DNA of 44,141 nt from Salinicola salarius (GTDB lineage: Bacteria > Pseudomonadota > Gammaproteobacteria > Pseudomonadales > Halomonadaceae). Below are positions 9,409 through 18,741 of this stretch, one piece after another (the first letter of the stretch is position 1; each line of letters begins with the position of its first letter). The notes below the pieces were generated by a model. The model was given only the letters and a program-made list of their open reading frames with translations. It made no database searches and was not told where the DNA came from. The stretch spans positions 39,647-83,787 of the forward strand of contig NZ_PZJT01000017.1 in assembly GCF_003206135.1 (NCBI RefSeq). The letters are read 5' to 3'. The translations under genes were made by a program, and so were the position numbers.

Positions 9409-10449
9409 ATGGCCCTGTTTCGCAAGAAGGCGCCGCTATCGCGCACCGAGGTTCTCGAAACGCCCCAGTACGGCTGGATCTGGAAGCCGCTGGTGGCACT
9501 GGTCGTCATCTATCTGCTGGTCTGCATCGTCCTCGGCATCTGGTGGAGCTGGACCCCGTCACCGACGGATCCCAGGCAGGCGGTCCAGATGCAGCGCGGC
9601 TTCCCGCAGAGCGTGGATACCGGCGGCAATGACGCCCAATCGCCGCCGGCCACCGCGCCAGGCGAGGCGCTTCTTGCCAGCAACATCTCGATTCTCGATA
9701 CGCTGCTCGACAAGCCCGGCGGCTACCTGCGCAACGATGTGATGCCGCCCGGGCTGTGGCTCGACAACATGCCCAACTGGGAAGCCGGTGTGACCCGGCA
9801 GGTTCGCGATGCGGTGGCCCTGCTGGGCGAATCGCTGAGCGTGGGCGATGCGCCGCTGGCGCAGGCCAACGAATCGCTCTCCGGCGATCTGGAAAGCTGG
9901 CGCTGGCCGGCCTCCGAAACCGTATTGCGCGCGGCTCGCAACAATCTCGGCGAAGCCTTCACCGCCGTGGAGAACGCTGCCGGCCCTGGGGCGCCCAATC
10001 AGGACGCTGCCGCTTCGACTGACGCACCCGCTTCGCTCGATGCTTCGGCGCTCTCCGACTGGCTGGCACAGGTTCAGCAGCGCCTGGAAACCCAGACCCG
10101 GCAACTGGCTGCCAACGTCGGCCAGTCGCCGAATGGCGATGAGCAGGACGACAGCACGCCGTGGCTGCGAATCGACAATGTGTTCTTCGAGGCTCGCGGC
10201 ACCACCTGGGCGCTGGCGCAACTGATGCAGGCTGCCAGGATCGATTACGCCGATGTCATCGAGAGCAGCGGCGTCGGCGCCGATTTCGATCAACTGGTGG
10301 CGGAGCTGGAAAGCTCCCAGGCGCGGGTCTGGAGCCCGGTCATTCTCAACGGCTCCGGATTCGGGCTGTTCGCCAACCACTCGCTGATGATGGCCAACTA
10401 CACGGTGCGGGCGTCTCAGTTGGCCGAGAAGATCCGCAATCAACTTTGA
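9409..10449 (+). CDS. DUF2333 family membrane-anchored protein
   Basis: The 346-residue product begins with a short basic, cytoplasmic N-terminus (MALFRKKAPLSRTEVLE) followed by one strong membrane helix (about residues 25-47, LVALVVIYLLVCIVLGIWW). The rest is a soluble, probably periplasmic region with IDTLLDKPGGYLRNDVMPPGLWLDNMPNWE, a low-complexity Ala/Asp/Ser-rich stretch near 195-210, and a conserved C-terminal half (DNVFFEARGTTWALAQLM, ILNGSGFGLFANHSLMMANY). I recognise these as the DUF2333 family of proteobacterial proteins, whose function is unknown to me. A GGATCG stretch precedes the ATG. It is a single-gene unit ending in a strong terminator shared with the convergent ppa. Confidence 0.85.
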   Translation: MALFRKKAPLSRTEVLETPQYGWIWKPLVALVVIYLLVCIVLGIWWSWTPSPTDPRQAVQMQRGFPQSVDTGGNDAQSPPATAPGEALLASNISILDTLLDKPGGYLRNDVMPPGLWLDNMPNWEAGVTRQVRDAVALLGESLSVGDAPLAQANESLSGDLESWRWPASETVLRAARNNLGEAFTAVENAAGPGAPNQDAAASTDAPASLDASALSDWLAQVQQRLETQTRQLAANVGQSPNGDEQDDSTPWLRIDNVFFEARGTTWALAQLMQAARIDYADVIESSGVGADFDQLVAELESSQARVWSPVILNGSGFGLFANHSLMMANYTVRASQLAEKIRNQL

Positions 10450-10485
10450 GCCTGACCTGAACGGCCTATGAGCCGTAACGCAAAA

Positions 10486-10520
10486 CGCCGCCCCGGTTTC
10501 GATGCCGGGGCGGCGTTTTT
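10486..10520. terminator. Bidirectional intrinsic terminator between DUF2333 gene and ppa
   Basis: A perfect 11-bp stem CGCCGCCCCGG/CCGGGGCGGCG (10486-10496 with 10505-10515) is followed by five T on the plus strand and, read on the minus strand, by four T. It can end both converging transcripts. Confidence 0.9.
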
Positions 10521-10576
10521 CATCGTTTCATCAGAGCCTCGAGCAAAAGCCGAGGCTCGACGAACGGTCGCGGCGC

Positions 10577-11107
10577 TTACTCGTTCTCGTAGGCGGCGAC
10601 GGCCTTTTCGATGGCCTTGCGGGCGGCGTCGGCGCCGTCCCAGGAGTCGATCTTGACCCACTTGCCTTTCTCGAGATCCTTGTAGTTCTCGAAGAAGTGA
10701 GCGATCTGCTGGCGCAGTAGCTCGGGCAAATCGGTGACTTCGTGGACATCGTTGTAGAGCGCGCTCAGCTTCTCGTGGGGCACGCAGACCAGCTTGGCAT
10801 CTTCGCCGGCCTCGTCGGACATGTTCAGCACGCCGACCGGGCGGGCGCGGATCACGCTGCCGGGCTGGACCGGATAGGGGGTGACGACAAGCGCGTCGAG
10901 CGGGTCGCCATCATCGGCCAGGGTGTTCGGAATGAAGCCGTAGTTGGCCGGGTAGAACATCGGCGTGGCCATGAAGCGGTCGACCACCAGCGCGTCCATG
11001 TCCTTGTCGATTTCATATTTGATCGGCGCGTGGTTGGCGGGAATCTCGATCGCCACGTACACGTCGTTGGGGAGATCCTTTCCGGCGGGAATCTTGTCGA
11101 AACTCAT
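10577..11107 (-). CDS. ppa: Ppa, family I inorganic pyrophosphatase
   Basis: Ppa hydrolyses the pyrophosphate released by biosynthetic reactions and so pulls them forward; it is an essential cytoplasmic Mg-dependent enzyme. The 176 residues equal the usual bacterial length. The family signature DGDPLDALV (residues 66-74) supplies metal-binding aspartates, with [15 protein letters not shown] and [13 protein letters not shown] before it and [25 protein letters not shown] towards the end. It stands alone on the minus strand and converges with the DUF2333 gene. Confidence 0.97.
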   Translation of the reverse strand: MSFDKIPAGKDLPNDVYVAIEIPANHAPIKYEIDKDMDALVVDRFMATPMFYPANYGFIPNTLADDGDPLDALVVTPYPVQPGSVIRARPVGVLNMSDEAGEDAKLVCVPHEKLSALYNDVHEVTDLPELLRQQIAHFFENYKDLEKGKWVKIDSWDGADAARKAIEKAVAAYENE

Positions 11108-11308
11108 CGTTGAGTCCTTGCGGTTTGCAGGTTGAACACCAGCGGGCGAAAATCGGGGGAATTATACGAACTGGCTAGGCCGATTACCAACCTGGGCATT
11201 GACCTCCGTCCATGCAGGTTAGCCGATGCCGAGGTGTCGTGCCGCTTCGGTCGCCGATTCGAGGTTGCCCGATCACTCGCCGTTCGTCGATCCATTGGGA
11301 GAAAGCCG

Positions 11309-13027
11309 TTGTCCAAGAGTTCGCTGTCACTGACCTACGGCCAGGCCTTCGTCGCGCCGGACCTGCACCGTCATCGCAGCTCGATGTCGGTGCAGATCCC
11401 TCAGGGCGAGCAGTTGTTCTCCAAGGGGGGGTGCGCGCTGATCAGTGATTCCACCTGGCGCAACTCGATCGCCAAGCAGGCCGGCGATCTCAGCGTGAGG
11501 GGCTTTCTGGCCGACTACTACTCGACGCCGGATCACTGGGACATCAAGACCTCGGCCACTCGCGTGCTGCGGGCACTGAACAGCTGGTGCCACAGCCAGA
11601 GCGGCTATATCGAAGGCGGCAGCTACATCTGCTCGCTGTCGGCGATGATCTTTCATCAGCACGATGCGCATCTCTTCCACATGGGCGATACCCTGGTCTA
11701 TCGAATCCGCGGGGCGGAGTTCGAACAACTGACCCGCGACCACGTCACCGATCTAGGCGGCTATCGCTACCCCTCGCGGGCGCTGGGGATGGATGGTCAT
11801 GTCGATATCGACTATTCCACCTTTCCCCTCAAGCAGGGGGATCTGTTCCTGTTCATGACCCAGGCCGTCCGCGGCACGCTGGTGCCCTCGGAGTACGTGC
11901 AGCTGATCCGCGGCGATGTCAGCGATCTCGACGCCGCCTGCGAGCGGCTGGCCAAAGCCGCCAACCAGCGCGCCATCGAGCGGGGCTACAACGCCAACCA
12001 GTTCTGCTTCCAGTTGGTGAGGGTCGATCGCCTCTCCGACGACGAGCCGAACGAGCAGCCCCGCGTCTTTCATCACCTGCCGGTGCCGCCGGAACTGGCC
12101 AAGGGGGAGCGTCTCGATGGCCTGGAAGTCGTCGAGGTCCTGTCGCGCACCGCCAAGGCGCGTCTCTATCATGTGCGGGATGTGCGCAGCGGACGCGACA
12201 TGGTGATGAAGGCGCCGAGTCCGGAGCTTTCGACCCGTAACGTCTATCTCGAACACTTCGGTCTGCAGCAGTGGGTCGTCGAGCGCGTCAACTCGCCGTT
12301 CGTGGTCAAGGTGATGGAGCCGGCGAGAACGCGCCGCTATCTCTACTATCTGATGAGCTACGTCGACGGCGAAACGCTGACGGAATGGCTGAGAAGGCAC
12401 CCGCAGGCCAGTCTCGACCAGCGGCTCGACATCGCGCGGCAGCTGGTCAAGGCGGTACAGGCGCTGCATCGTCACGATGTGCTGCATCAGCATATCCACC
12501 CGAACAACATTCTCATCGACCGACACGGCAATCTGGTGCTGACCGATTTCGGCGCTTGCCACAAGCGCGAGGGCGACGCCCAGGGCGAGGCACGCCAGCT
12601 TGCACGTCAGGTCGGCCTGACCGAGCACAGTGCGCCGGAGTACGCGCTGGATACCGAGGTCGGTCGTCGTAGCGACCAGTATTCGCTGGCATCCACCGTC
12701 TACTGGATGCTCACCGGGCATCTGCCGTACACCCTGCTGCCTAACCATCTGCGCAGTCATACCGATCTGGAGCAGATGACCTACCGTCGCGCCCAATTGA
12801 GCAATCCGGCGATCAGCACCAATCTCGACGACGCGCTGCGGCGCTCGCTCGATCCGCTGCGCGCGCTGCGATTCCGGCGGCTCACGGAGCTCGCCTATCA
12901 TCTGCGGGCGACCCCCAAGGGCGACGACGAAAGCCGGCGCCCGCCATGGCGGGAACCAGCGAACGTGTGGCAGGCGATCGCCACCGTACTGCTGCTGTTG
13001 CTGATTCTTTCCTGGTGGTTCAAGTAG
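11309..13027 (+). CDS. Fused PP2C-like phosphatase / Ser-Thr kinase-like protein with degenerate active sites
   Basis: I start this at the TTG at 11309, where SKSSLSLTYGQAF matches the family opening and GGGAGA lies 6 bases upstream; the frame is open back to 11132. The 572 residues contain a PP2C-like domain (about 1-240), a protein-kinase-like domain (about 270-535) and a C-terminal membrane helix (about 553-570). The architecture matches the family annotated as bifunctional protein kinase/phosphatase. Catalytic residues are eroded in both halves. The PP2C ADG motif reads SDST (Asp47 kept), GDT at Asp127 is kept, but the SDG motif reads TQAV (184-187) and the usual DN reads NANQ (228-231). 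In the kinase half the ATP lysine (MVMK, Lys301) and TDFG (412-415) are kept, but HRDxKPxN reads HQHIHPNN (393-400), replacing the catalytic Asp with His. It may act as a membrane-tethered scaffold or nucleotide sensor. No substrate or partner is evident nearby. Confidence 0.8.
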   Translation: MSKSSLSLTYGQAFVAPDLHRHRSSMSVQIPQGEQLFSKGGCALISDSTWRNSIAKQAGDLSVRGFLADYYSTPDHWDIKTSATRVLRALNSWCHSQSGYIEGGSYICSLSAMIFHQHDAHLFHMGDTLVYRIRGAEFEQLTRDHVTDLGGYRYPSRALGMDGHVDIDYSTFPLKQGDLFLFMTQAVRGTLVPSEYVQLIRGDVSDLDAACERLAKAANQRAIERGYNANQFCFQLVRVDRLSDDEPNEQPRVFHHLPVPPELAKGERLDGLEVVEVLSRTAKARLYHVRDVRSGRDMVMKAPSPELSTRNVYLEHFGLQQWVVERVNSPFVVKVMEPARTRRYLYYLMSYVDGETLTEWLRRHPQASLDQRLDIARQLVKAVQALHRHDVLHQHIHPNNILIDRHGNLVLTDFGACHKREGDAQGEARQLARQVGLTEHSAPEYALDTEVGRRSDQYSLASTVYWMLTGHLPYTLLPNHLRSHTDLEQMTYRRAQLSNPAISTNLDDALRRSLDPLRALRFRRLTELAYHLRATPKGDDESRRPPWREPANVWQAIATVLLLLLILSWWFK

Positions 13028-13081
13028 CGATGTAACCCGTGCGCTCGGCTGACCGGGCCGGGTGATGGCATCACCAACGAA

Positions 13082-13113
13082 GAGGGCGCCGTGATGGCGC
13101 CCTCCGCGTTTTT
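13082..13113 (+). terminator. Intrinsic terminator after the kinase-like gene
   Basis: A 9-bp stem GAGGGCGCC/GGCGCCCTC (13082-13090 with 13096-13104), 5-base loop, then CGCG and five T on the plus strand. It lies 55 bases past the kinase-like stop codon and before the convergent dctM. Confidence 0.8.
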
Positions 13114-13146
13114 GCCGGGTTGCGTGTGGCTTCAGACCGGTTCGCC

Positions 13147-14430
13147 CTACGGCATGCCCAGCCAGTTGGGCAGGCCCAGCGACAGGAATGGCACGTAGGT
13201 GACCAGCAGCAGGAAGCCGAGCAGCAGGAACAGCCAGGGAGAAGCCGCCCGGATCGTGCGCGTCAGCGGCATGCCGGTAACGGCGGAAGCCACGAACAGG
13301 TTCAGACCCACCGGCGGCGTCACCAGGCCGATCTCCATGTTGACCACCATGATGATGCCGAAATGGATCGGATCGATGCCCAGTTGTGCCGCCACCGGGA
13401 ACAGGATCGGCGCCAGGATCAGAATGATCGCCGACGGCTCCATGAACGATCCTGCTACCAGCAGCACGATATTGACTACCAGCAGGAAGGTGATCGGCGA
13501 GAAGCCCTGATCCACGACCCATGCCGTGATCGTCTGCGGGATCTGCTCCGTGGTCAGCACATGGGCGAACAGCATCGCGTTGGCGATGATGAACATCAGC
13601 ACCACCGACAACTTGGCGGCGTCGAGCAGCACGCCCGGGCACTGCTTGAAGGTGATGTCCCGATAGACGAACAGGGCCACGAAGCCGGCGTAGACGGCGG
13701 CTACCGCCGCAGCCTCGGTGGGCGTGAAGAACCCGCCGTAGATACCGCCGAGCACGATCACGATGGTCAACAGCCCCCAACTGGCCTTGCGGGCCGTGGA
13801 GAGAAATTCACCGATCGAGGGGCGGGGCAGGGCCGGCATCTTCTTGACGCGGGCGACGATATAGATCGCCACCATCAGGATCAGGCCCAGCAGCAGTCCG
13901 GGCACGATACCCGCGACGAAGATCTTGCCGACAGAGCTTTCGGTGACCGTGGCATAGACCACCATCACGATCGACGGCGGGATCAGGATGCCTAGCGTCC
14001 CCGCGTTGCAGACGATGCCGGTGGCGAAATCCTTGGTGTAGCCGGACCGCGCCATCCCGGCGATGACCACCGAGCCCACTGCCGCGACCGTCGCCGGGGA
14101 GGAGCCGGAGAGCGCCGCGAACATGACGCAGGAGAGTACCGAAGCGATCGCCAGGCCGCCGCGAATGTGCCCGACACAGGCGTTGGCGAAATTGATGAGC
14201 CTTCTTGCCACGCCACCGCTGGTCATGAAGGCGCCGGCGAGAATGAAGAACGGAATCGCCAGCAGCGTATAGTGCTCGGAGGTCTCGAACAGCTTGATCG
14301 CCAGCGAGCTCAGGGAATCCTGGCTGAACAGCAGGATCGTCAACGAACTGGCAATGCCCAGCGAGAATGCGATCGGCACGTTGAGGAAGAGTAGGCCGAA
14401 AAGCACCACGAACAGAAAGGCGATGGTCAT
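13147..14430 (-). CDS. dctM: TRAP transporter large membrane subunit (DctM family)
   Basis: DctM is the ion-coupled channel subunit of a tripartite ATP-independent periplasmic transporter. The 427-residue product is the normal size and almost entirely hydrophobic, with about twelve membrane segments. Conserved stretches include LLAIPFFILAGAFMTSGGVA near residues 57-76, FAALSGSSPATVAAVGSV, GTLGILIPPSIVMVVYA, GIYGGFFTPTEAAAVA and the C-terminal GLVTPPVGLNLFVASAVTG. It overlaps dctQ by four bases (ATGA) and is the last gene of the minus-strand run. From the catabolic genes upstream I infer that the complex imports itaconate or a related C5 dicarboxylate; DctM itself does not reveal the substrate. 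Confidence 0.94.
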   Translation of the reverse strand: MTIAFLFVVLFGLLFLNVPIAFSLGIASSLTILLFSQDSLSSLAIKLFETSEHYTLLAIPFFILAGAFMTSGGVARRLINFANACVGHIRGGLAIASVLSCVMFAALSGSSPATVAAVGSVVIAGMARSGYTKDFATGIVCNAGTLGILIPPSIVMVVYATVTESSVGKIFVAGIVPGLLLGLILMVAIYIVARVKKMPALPRPSIGEFLSTARKASWGLLTIVIVLGGIYGGFFTPTEAAAVAAVYAGFVALFVYRDITFKQCPGVLLDAAKLSVVLMFIIANAMLFAHVLTTEQIPQTITAWVVDQGFSPITFLLVVNIVLLVAGSFMEPSAIILILAPILFPVAAQLGIDPIHFGIIMVVNMEIGLVTPPVGLNLFVASAVTGMPLTRTIRAASPWLFLLLGFLLLVTYVPFLSLGLPNWLGMP

Positions 14431-15068
14431 GCCGACTTCTCCTCAGTGCTGGCTTCTTCCTTGAGCTTCAGGGCGTCCGTGGACTCGTTGCTCAATTCCA
14501 TGGTGATCTGCTTGCCGCGCAGCATGCGCACCAGCACCTCGATCAGGCGGATAAGGACCAGCGTGAAGCCGATCGGCACGATGATCGTGATATGCCATTG
14601 CAGCACGCCGTACTGGTCGAGATCCTCGGCCCCGATCCGCGCGCGCATCAGTGCCTGTACCCAGGTGTAGCTCGAGACGGCGAACAGGGCGGTGTAGGCG
14701 ATGCAGATCAGGCACGTCAGGATGCCCACGGCGCGTCGCAGACGCTCCGGCAACAACCGGACGAGCAGGTCGACCCCGATGTTGGCACCGATGCGCACGA
14801 TATAGGCAATGCCCAGGAAGATCAGCCAGGCGAAGCAGGCCTTGGTCAGGGCGATGCTCCAGGTCATCTCCTGGGCCAGATCGATGATGAAATCACCGAT
14901 CGCGAAGAGCGGCGTTTCCGCGAACGGGAACAGGTCCGCCGCATCGTAGAAGACGGTATAGAGGTTGTTGACCATCACGTAGCTGAAGGTCACCAGGGTC
15001 ATGAGGGCGAGGAGGAAGGCCACCAGGCCCTCCTCCAGATGCGCCCAGGCACGCAGGAAACGTGTCAT
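14427..15068 (-). CDS. dctQ: TRAP transporter small membrane subunit (DctQ family)
   Basis: DctQ bridges the solute-binding protein and DctM. The 213 residues include four membrane helices (about 12-34, 73-95, 107-130, 150-172) and a charged cytoplasmic tail (NESTDALKLKEEASTEEKSA). The helix 2/3 region (CFAWLIFLGIAYIVRIGANIGVDLLVRLLP) is typical of the family. At 213 residues it is longer than the common 160-190, the excess lying in the first periplasmic loop and in the tail. It overlaps dctM by four bases and follows dctP after 12 bases, so the three form one operon. Confidence 0.9.
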   Translation of the reverse strand: MTRFLRAWAHLEEGLVAFLLALMTLVTFSYVMVNNLYTVFYDAADLFPFAETPLFAIGDFIIDLAQEMTWSIALTKACFAWLIFLGIAYIVRIGANIGVDLLVRLLPERLRRAVGILTCLICIAYTALFAVSSYTWVQALMRARIGAEDLDQYGVLQWHITIIVPIGFTLVLIRLIEVLVRMLRGKQITMELSNESTDALKLKEEASTEEKSA

Positions 15069-15080
15069 GGTTCGGCTCGA

Positions 15081-16541
<1,461 letters not shown>

Positions 16542-16580
16542 GCCGGAAGTCGAACGGAAATGCTCCTCCCGACTTCCGGC
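16542..16580 (-). terminator. Hairpin after ccl
   Basis: An 11-bp perfect inverted repeat GCCGGAAGTCG/CGACTTCCGGC (16542-16552 with 16570-16580) with a 17-base loop starts 11 bases past the ccl stop. The following sequence on the minus strand, TCTTCG, is a poor U tract, so it may stabilise the mRNA end or terminate only partly, leaving some read-through into dctPQM. Confidence 0.5.
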
Positions 16581-16591
16581 AAAATCCGGGT

Positions 16592-17416
16592 TCAGTCCCG
16601 TTTGGCGCTGGCGATGAGCCGGCGGGCACGGGCCATGACCGGCGCATCGATCATCTGGCCGTCGATCTGGCCGGCGCCAGCATCGCGTTCGGCGGCTTCG
16701 AGTACGCGTGTCGCCCAGGCCAGCTGGTCGACGGTGGGCTGGAAAGCATCGTTGACCACCGCGACCTGACGCGGATGAATGCAGAGCATGCCGCTGAAAC
16801 CCATCTCGACGGCCAGCCCGGCAGCGCGTTCGACGACGGCCATGTCGCGAAATTCGGGGTGTACGGTTTCGATCGGTGCCGCGAGCCCGGCCAGGCGCGA
16901 TTGCAACAATAGTTGATAGCGGGCCTGATTCAAGATCCAGTCGCCGCCTTCGCTACCCGGCTCGATCCCCAGATCCAGGCCGAGGTCCAGCGCGCCGAAG
17001 CTCAACTGCACGACGCCGGGAGAGCGGGCGAGCTCGGGCAGTGCCTGCAAGCCCCTGGCGCTTTCGATCAGTGGCATCAGCGCCAATCCCAGGGTGCCAG
17101 CCTGGGCGAGTGCCTCGGTCGTCTCCGCCTTGGGCACGACGAGGCCGGCGATGCCGGGCCGATCCCGGCACAGCGCCAGATCCGCGTCGAAATCGGCGGT
17201 ATCGGCGGCATTGATGCGCACCCAGACGGCCTTTTCTGGCGCCTGTTCGAGGAAGGCTTCCAGCGCGCGGCGCGCTTCCGGCTTGGCTTCGGGGGCGACG
17301 GCATCTTCCAGGTCGACGATGACGATGTCGGCACCGCTGCCGAGCGCCTTGGGGATGCGTTCGGGACGATTGGCCGGCACGAACAGTGCCGAGCGGGGCA
17401 GGGTGGTCGAGGTCAT
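16592..17416 (-). CDS. ccl: CitE-like CoA lyase, probable (S)-citramalyl-CoA lyase
   Basis: The 274-residue product belongs to the HpcH/HpaI aldolase (citrate lyase beta) superfamily, which cleaves or forms acyl-CoA C-C bonds with Mg. I start at the ATG at 17416 (MTSTTLPRSALFVPANRPER), since the open frame upstream is not family-like. Visible are the N-terminal SALFVPANRPERI, VDLEDAV (34-40), substrate arginine in VWVRIN (Arg67), VVPKAET, metal ligands Glu118 (LIESARG) and Asp144 (GALDLGLD), and the C-terminal IHPRQV. With ict and ich it would cleave citramalyl-CoA to acetyl-CoA and pyruvate, as in the Pseudomonas/Yersinia itaconate operon. Family assignment is sure; the exact substrate is inferred from the cluster. 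Alternative: a malyl- or methylmalyl-CoA lyase. Confidence 0.8.
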   Translation of the reverse strand: MTSTTLPRSALFVPANRPERIPKALGSGADIVIVDLEDAVAPEAKPEARRALEAFLEQAPEKAVWVRINAADTADFDADLALCRDRPGIAGLVVPKAETTEALAQAGTLGLALMPLIESARGLQALPELARSPGVVQLSFGALDLGLDLGIEPGSEGGDWILNQARYQLLLQSRLAGLAAPIETVHPEFRDMAVVERAAGLAVEMGFSGMLCIHPRQVAVVNDAFQPTVDQLAWATRVLEAAERDAGAGQIDGQMIDAPVMARARRLIASAKRD

Positions 17417-17444
17417 GGGCGCATTTCCTTGTGTGAGCGGATGA

Positions 17445-17467
17445 GGGCGAAGGCGAAGGCGAAGGCT
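17445..17467. repeat. Hexanucleotide tandem repeat before ccl
   Basis: Nearly four copies of GGCGAA lie in the 76-base gap between ict and ccl, just upstream of the ccl start. This may be a slippage site; whether it affects ccl translation is unknown. Confidence 0.7.
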
Positions 17468-17492
17468 ATAGAGGGATAACCCGTCGGTCCGC

Positions 17493-18692
17493 TCAGATCG
17501 TACCGGCCTGACGCAGCTTGTCCACGTCCTCGTCGGCATAGCCCAGCTGCTTGAGAATGGCCTCGCTATGCTCGCCGAGCGCGGGGACGGCATCCATGCG
17601 CGGCTCGTATGCCGCGTTGCGTCCGGGCGGCAGCGCTGCCGGCACCTCTCCGCCGGGCGTCATCACGCTACGCCAGCGATCCCGCGCCGCCAGCTGCGGA
17701 TGCTGCCACACGCCCGCCATGTCGTTGACGTGGGCGTTGGCGATCTGAGCGCTTTCGAGACGCTCGATCACCTGCTCTGCGCTGAGTTCGGCAAAGACTT
17801 CGTCGATCAGCGCGCGCAGCGCGGCACGATTCTCGGAGCGCTTGAAGTTGGCATCGAAGCGCTCGTCCCGGGCCAGCGCCGGTTGCTCCAGTACCTTCTC
17901 GCAGAACAGCTGCCATTCGCGCTCGTTCTGCAGACCGAGCATGACCGTGCCGCCGTCGCCGGTGGGGAAGGGGCCGTAGGGATAGATCGTCGAGTGGGAC
18001 GCGCCGGCACGAGGCGGCGGGGTTGCGCCGTCGAAGGCGTAGTACATTGGGTAGCCCATCCATTCGACCAGGCTCTCCAGCATCGAGACGTCGATGTGCG
18101 AGCCTTCGCCGGTACGCCCGCGCAGCAGCAATGCCGAGAGGATGTTGCTGTAGGCGTACATGCCGGCGGCGATGTCGGCGACCGAACAGCCCGCCTTGGC
18201 CATTTCGTTCGGCCCCGGGCCGCCAGTGACGGAGAGAAAGCCCGCTTCGCTCTGGATCAGCAGGTCGTAGGCTTTCTTCGTCTCGTAGGGGCCGCCCTCG
18301 CCGTAACCGGAGATATCGCACACGATCAGGCGTGGAAACTGCGCGTGCAGCGTGTCGAAGTCGAGCCCCATGCGGGCGGCGGCGCCCGGCGCCAGGTTCT
18401 GCACCAGCACGTCGGCTTCCGCGAGCAAATCGGAGAGAATCGGTTCGGCAGCGTCGTGCTTGAGGTTGAGCGTCAGGCTCTCCTTCGACCGGTTGGTCCA
18501 GACGAAGTGCGAGGAGAGACCGTGGACGCGCTCGTCGTAGCCGCGGGCGAAGTCGCCGACACCGGGGCGCTCGATCTTGATCACCCGGGCGCCTTGGTCG
18601 GCGAGCTGCCGTGTACAGAAAGGGGCGGCGATGGCGTGCTCGAGGCTGACCACGGTGATGCCGTCCAATGGACGAGGGGGATGAGCAGTCAT
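17493..18692 (-). CDS. ict: Family III CoA transferase, probable itaconate CoA-transferase
   Basis: This is a CaiB/BaiF (family III) CoA transferase, 399 residues from the ATG at 18692; the frame is open further up but without homologous look. The N-terminus (LDGITVVSLEHAIAAPFCTRQLADQGARVIKIERPG) binds CoA. The catalytic aspartate is Asp143 in AYDLLIQSEAG, followed by SVTGGPG, and GEGSHIDVSMLESLVEWMGYP is typical. In the itaconate pathway the enzyme moves CoA from succinyl-CoA to itaconate, giving itaconyl-CoA. The gene order next to a CitE-like lyase, a PrpD-like protein, an acyl-CoA dehydrogenase and a hydratase is that of the P. aeruginosa itaconate operon as I recall it, which is why I use the name. 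Other dicarboxylates cannot be excluded. Confidence 0.78.
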   Translation of the reverse strand: MTAHPPRPLDGITVVSLEHAIAAPFCTRQLADQGARVIKIERPGVGDFARGYDERVHGLSSHFVWTNRSKESLTLNLKHDAAEPILSDLLAEADVLVQNLAPGAAARMGLDFDTLHAQFPRLIVCDISGYGEGGPYETKKAYDLLIQSEAGFLSVTGGPGPNEMAKAGCSVADIAAGMYAYSNILSALLLRGRTGEGSHIDVSMLESLVEWMGYPMYYAFDGATPPPRAGASHSTIYPYGPFPTGDGGTVMLGLQNEREWQLFCEKVLEQPALARDERFDANFKRSENRAALRALIDEVFAELSAEQVIERLESAQIANAHVNDMAGVWQHPQLAARDRWRSVMTPGGEVPAALPPGRNAAYEPRMDAVPALGEHSEAILKQLGYADEDVDKLRQAGTI

Positions 18693-18741
18693 GGCAGATC
18701 CTGTCCGGAAAGCGGAAATTCGATAGGGGTAAGGAGCCGGG

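Noticed and set aside
11132..11308. N-terminal extension of the kinase-like protein
   Set aside because: The added residues do not resemble the family, overlap the ppa promoter region, and a TTG with a good ribosome site at 11309 matches the expected N-terminus.
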